DNA of 64,000 nucleotides from the NCBI GenBank assembly GCA_020851795.1, contig JADZCA010000117.1, positions 91,111 to 155,110 on the forward strand, given 5' to 3'. The position numbers and the translations under genes are program-made. This DNA is from Planctomycetota bacterium (GTDB lineage: Bacteria > Planctomycetota > PLA2 > JAEUHO01). The notes under the pieces were generated by a model. The model did not search any database. It saw nothing but the letters and a program-made list of their open reading frames with translations, and was not told the DNA's origin. Of this stretch, positions 62,630-64,000 are shown one piece after another (position 1 is the stretch's first letter; each line of letters opens with the position of its first letter).

Positions 62630-64000
62630 CTACTTGCCACTTGACACCGGAATGCAGCAGTCCTTGAGTAGACTTCCCTGCTGCCCGAGGAGTCCTCGGA
62701 GTTTGGCCGCGGTGGCGGCAGCGGCCGCGTCAAGTGCGCTCTGGTGTTCTGGATTCTTCTCGTCATCGAACGAGTTCTCGTTGTGGTCCTTACTCTCACT
62801 GCTGAAAAGGCCCTTCCACGTCACGGCCTTGAAGGACTGCCCCCCTGAGCTTGACGGACCACCTCGAAGCGACTTCTTCCCGAGTGGCAGTGAGTCCTTG
62901 CTCCCGTTCCAGACCGGGGCCCCTCCCGGAGCAAAGAACTGCACGTAGTTCGTGTGGCTGTAGAAGTCTTGGATGTTGTGCAAGAGGGCGCCGAGCTTGT
63001 CGAGAAGGTCTTGGCAAGGACTCTTTGCCCCCGTGAGACCAGAGAGCAGGTTCGCGACGCCACTCGAACGATAGAGACAGCAGTGGCTCCCTCCGCGGCG
63101 ATTACCCAACTCTACATCGCGGGCCTTGGCGTCAAGCGCATCAACCAGTGCGTCGAGGTCGTCAGGAGGACTGGTGAAGTGGTCTTCGCCGTTCTCGCCG
63201 TTTAGGTCAGTTCTTGGATTCATGTCCTGCGCTGTGTTGGACATCACAAGTCGCCGGACGCAGTCGTCGCTGAGCCCAAGATCCTTGGCTGCCTTCTCCG
63301 TGAGCTTTTGGTGATCTGGCGCATGAAACGTGCCCAATGGATCAACAGATGTCGTTGGAGAAGCGCCGCAGTAAGCGTACAGCGATGCCCCTGCGGCGTA
63401 CCCCAGCGGGTCCCGCTGCAGGAACCTCCCCGTCACGGGATCCTGGTACCGCGCGCGGAAGTACGTCAGCCCCGTCTCGGCGTCGTGGAACCGCGCCGTG
63501 TACCCCCAGTGCTGGCCAAGCGGGTCGCTCGACTGCACCGACCCGCCCTTGGTGATCGTCACCTCGCCGTAGGGCGTGTATCGGTAGCTCGCCGCCTCCG
63601 TCTGGCTCGCCGTCGTGATCTCCATCACCGAGCCCAGCGCGTTCTTGTGGTAGTACAAGCGCGTGAGCTCCGACGTGTTCGAGTCCCCGTCCTGGTCGAG
63701 CACGTCGGCCTGCTCGAGCATCAGCACGTCGTCGATCCCCTGCCCGAACACGAAGTTCTGCTTCCACGCGTCGCTCGGCCCGTAGACCGCCACCGTCTCG
63801 AGGCCCGAGTACACGTACCGCTCGGACACCCCGCCCGACACGTCCTTCTCGACCCGGCGCCCCAGCGCGTCGTAGCGGTACGTCGCCACCGCCGCGTTGT
63901 TCGACGCGTCTTTCACCCGCACGATCTGGTTGCGGTAGTCGTACTCGAACTTCCACGTGCCGTTGTTCGTCACGTTGCCGTTCGCGTCGTGCGTCCACGA
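62630..64000 (-). CDS. Rhs-family protein with HET-C/zinc-phospholipase-like tip, 5' end beyond window
   Basis: Open from the right edge to a stop at 62630 (456 codons visible). The visible core has YD repeats (YDALGRR, LYYHKNALGSV, YRYTPYGEV) and ends in the conserved Rhs junction ARYQDPVTGRFLQRDPLG...LYAYCG...SVDPLG. The variable tip (62630-63331, 233 residues) is lower in GC. It contains FHAPDHQKLTEKAAKDLG, GEDHF and LHNIQDFYSHTNYVQFF, the His/Asp pattern of zinc-dependent phospholipase C and HET-C-like domains. Rhs proteins deliver such tips as antibacterial or anti-eukaryotic effectors. Confidence 0.85.
   Translation of the reverse strand, partial: SWTHDANGNVTNNGTWKFEYDYRNQIVRVKDASNNAAVATYRYDALGRRVEKDVSGGVSERYVYSGLETVAVYGPSDAWKQNFVFGQGIDDVLMLEQADVLDQDGDSNTSELTRLYYHKNALGSVMEITTASQTEAASYRYTPYGEVTITKGGSVQSSDPLGQHWGYTARFHDAETGLTYFRARYQDPVTGRFLQRDPLGYAAGASLYAYCGASPTTSVDPLGTFHAPDHQKLTEKAAKDLGLSDDCVRRLVMSNTAQDMNPRTDLNGENGEDHFTSPPDDLDALVDALDAKARDVELGNRRGGSHCCLYRSSGVANLLSGLTGAKSPCQDLLDKLGALLHNIQDFYSHTNYVQFFAPGGAPVWNGSKDSLPLGKKSLRGGPSSSGGQSFKAVTWKGLFSSESKDHNENSFDDEKNPEHQSALDAAAAATAAKLRGLLGQQGSLLKDCCIPVSSGK

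Overview
The window is one contiguous piece of a very GC-rich bacterial chromosome (roughly 70-75% G+C by eye). It most likely comes from a planctomycete or a close relative. The main grounds are two paired sets of families that expand in Planctomycetota (DUF1800+DUF1501 and DUF1549/DUF1553+DUF1501), together with a diderm envelope toolkit: Lnt, LpxB-N-like and ArnC/ArnT-like proteins and an outer-membrane beta-barrel. This is inference from families; no rRNA is present.

Layout. 1-5.1 kb: a lipoprotein of IPT/TIG repeats (cut by the left edge), a divergent secreted protein with carboxypeptidase-regulatory-like domains, and a beta-barrel protein. 5.3-9.4 kb: apgM and lnt, divergent from an acetyltransferase gene. 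9.6-23.6 kb: a glycolipid and exported-protein district with four PMT-family glycosyltransferases, a GT2/LpxB-N/PMT operon with 4-nt overlaps, asparagine synthetase, and a DUF1800-DUF1501 pair. 23.6-34 kb: DUF1549/1553-DUF1501, an osmC-queF-phosphatase operon, a CPBP protease, an ACT-domain malic enzyme, and an exported YyaL/DsbD-N fusion. 34.0-34.7 kb: tRNA-Leu(GAG) followed at once by a 177-bp tandem repeat. 34.9-43.6 kb: a second malic enzyme, a WbsX-like protein, an aminotransferase, a DUF5522 protein, an AlkD-like protein and a rhomboid. 43.6-54.8 kb: an isopropylmalate-dehydrogenase-like enzyme, a hybrid histidine kinase, a fused aconitase-family enzyme, and an acyl-CoA block (thiolase, enoyl-CoA hydratase, 3-hydroxyacyl-CoA dehydrogenase). 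54.8-64 kb: an accessory region of lower GC.

The accessory region is the most unusual part. It carries three 3'-fragments of a tRNA-Gly gene in the same orientation (at 55.2, 57.0 and 60.0 kb). Two of them head a diverged direct repeat of about 0.6 kb, and the fragments separate small cargo modules of unknown genes. It ends in an Rhs protein whose C-terminal tip looks like a zinc-dependent phospholipase C/HET-C domain, followed by a secreted HEAT-repeat protein. I read this as serial integration of small elements without a visible integrase at a tRNA-Gly target, but only the repeats are seen directly.

Outside that region the intergenic gaps hold several structured elements: a three-way-junction inverted repeat at a gene end, hairpin terminators that contain the upstream gene's stop codon, a 15-mer found three times in intergenic hairpin DNA, and two GTGCCTGGCAC hairpins whose outer stems covary.
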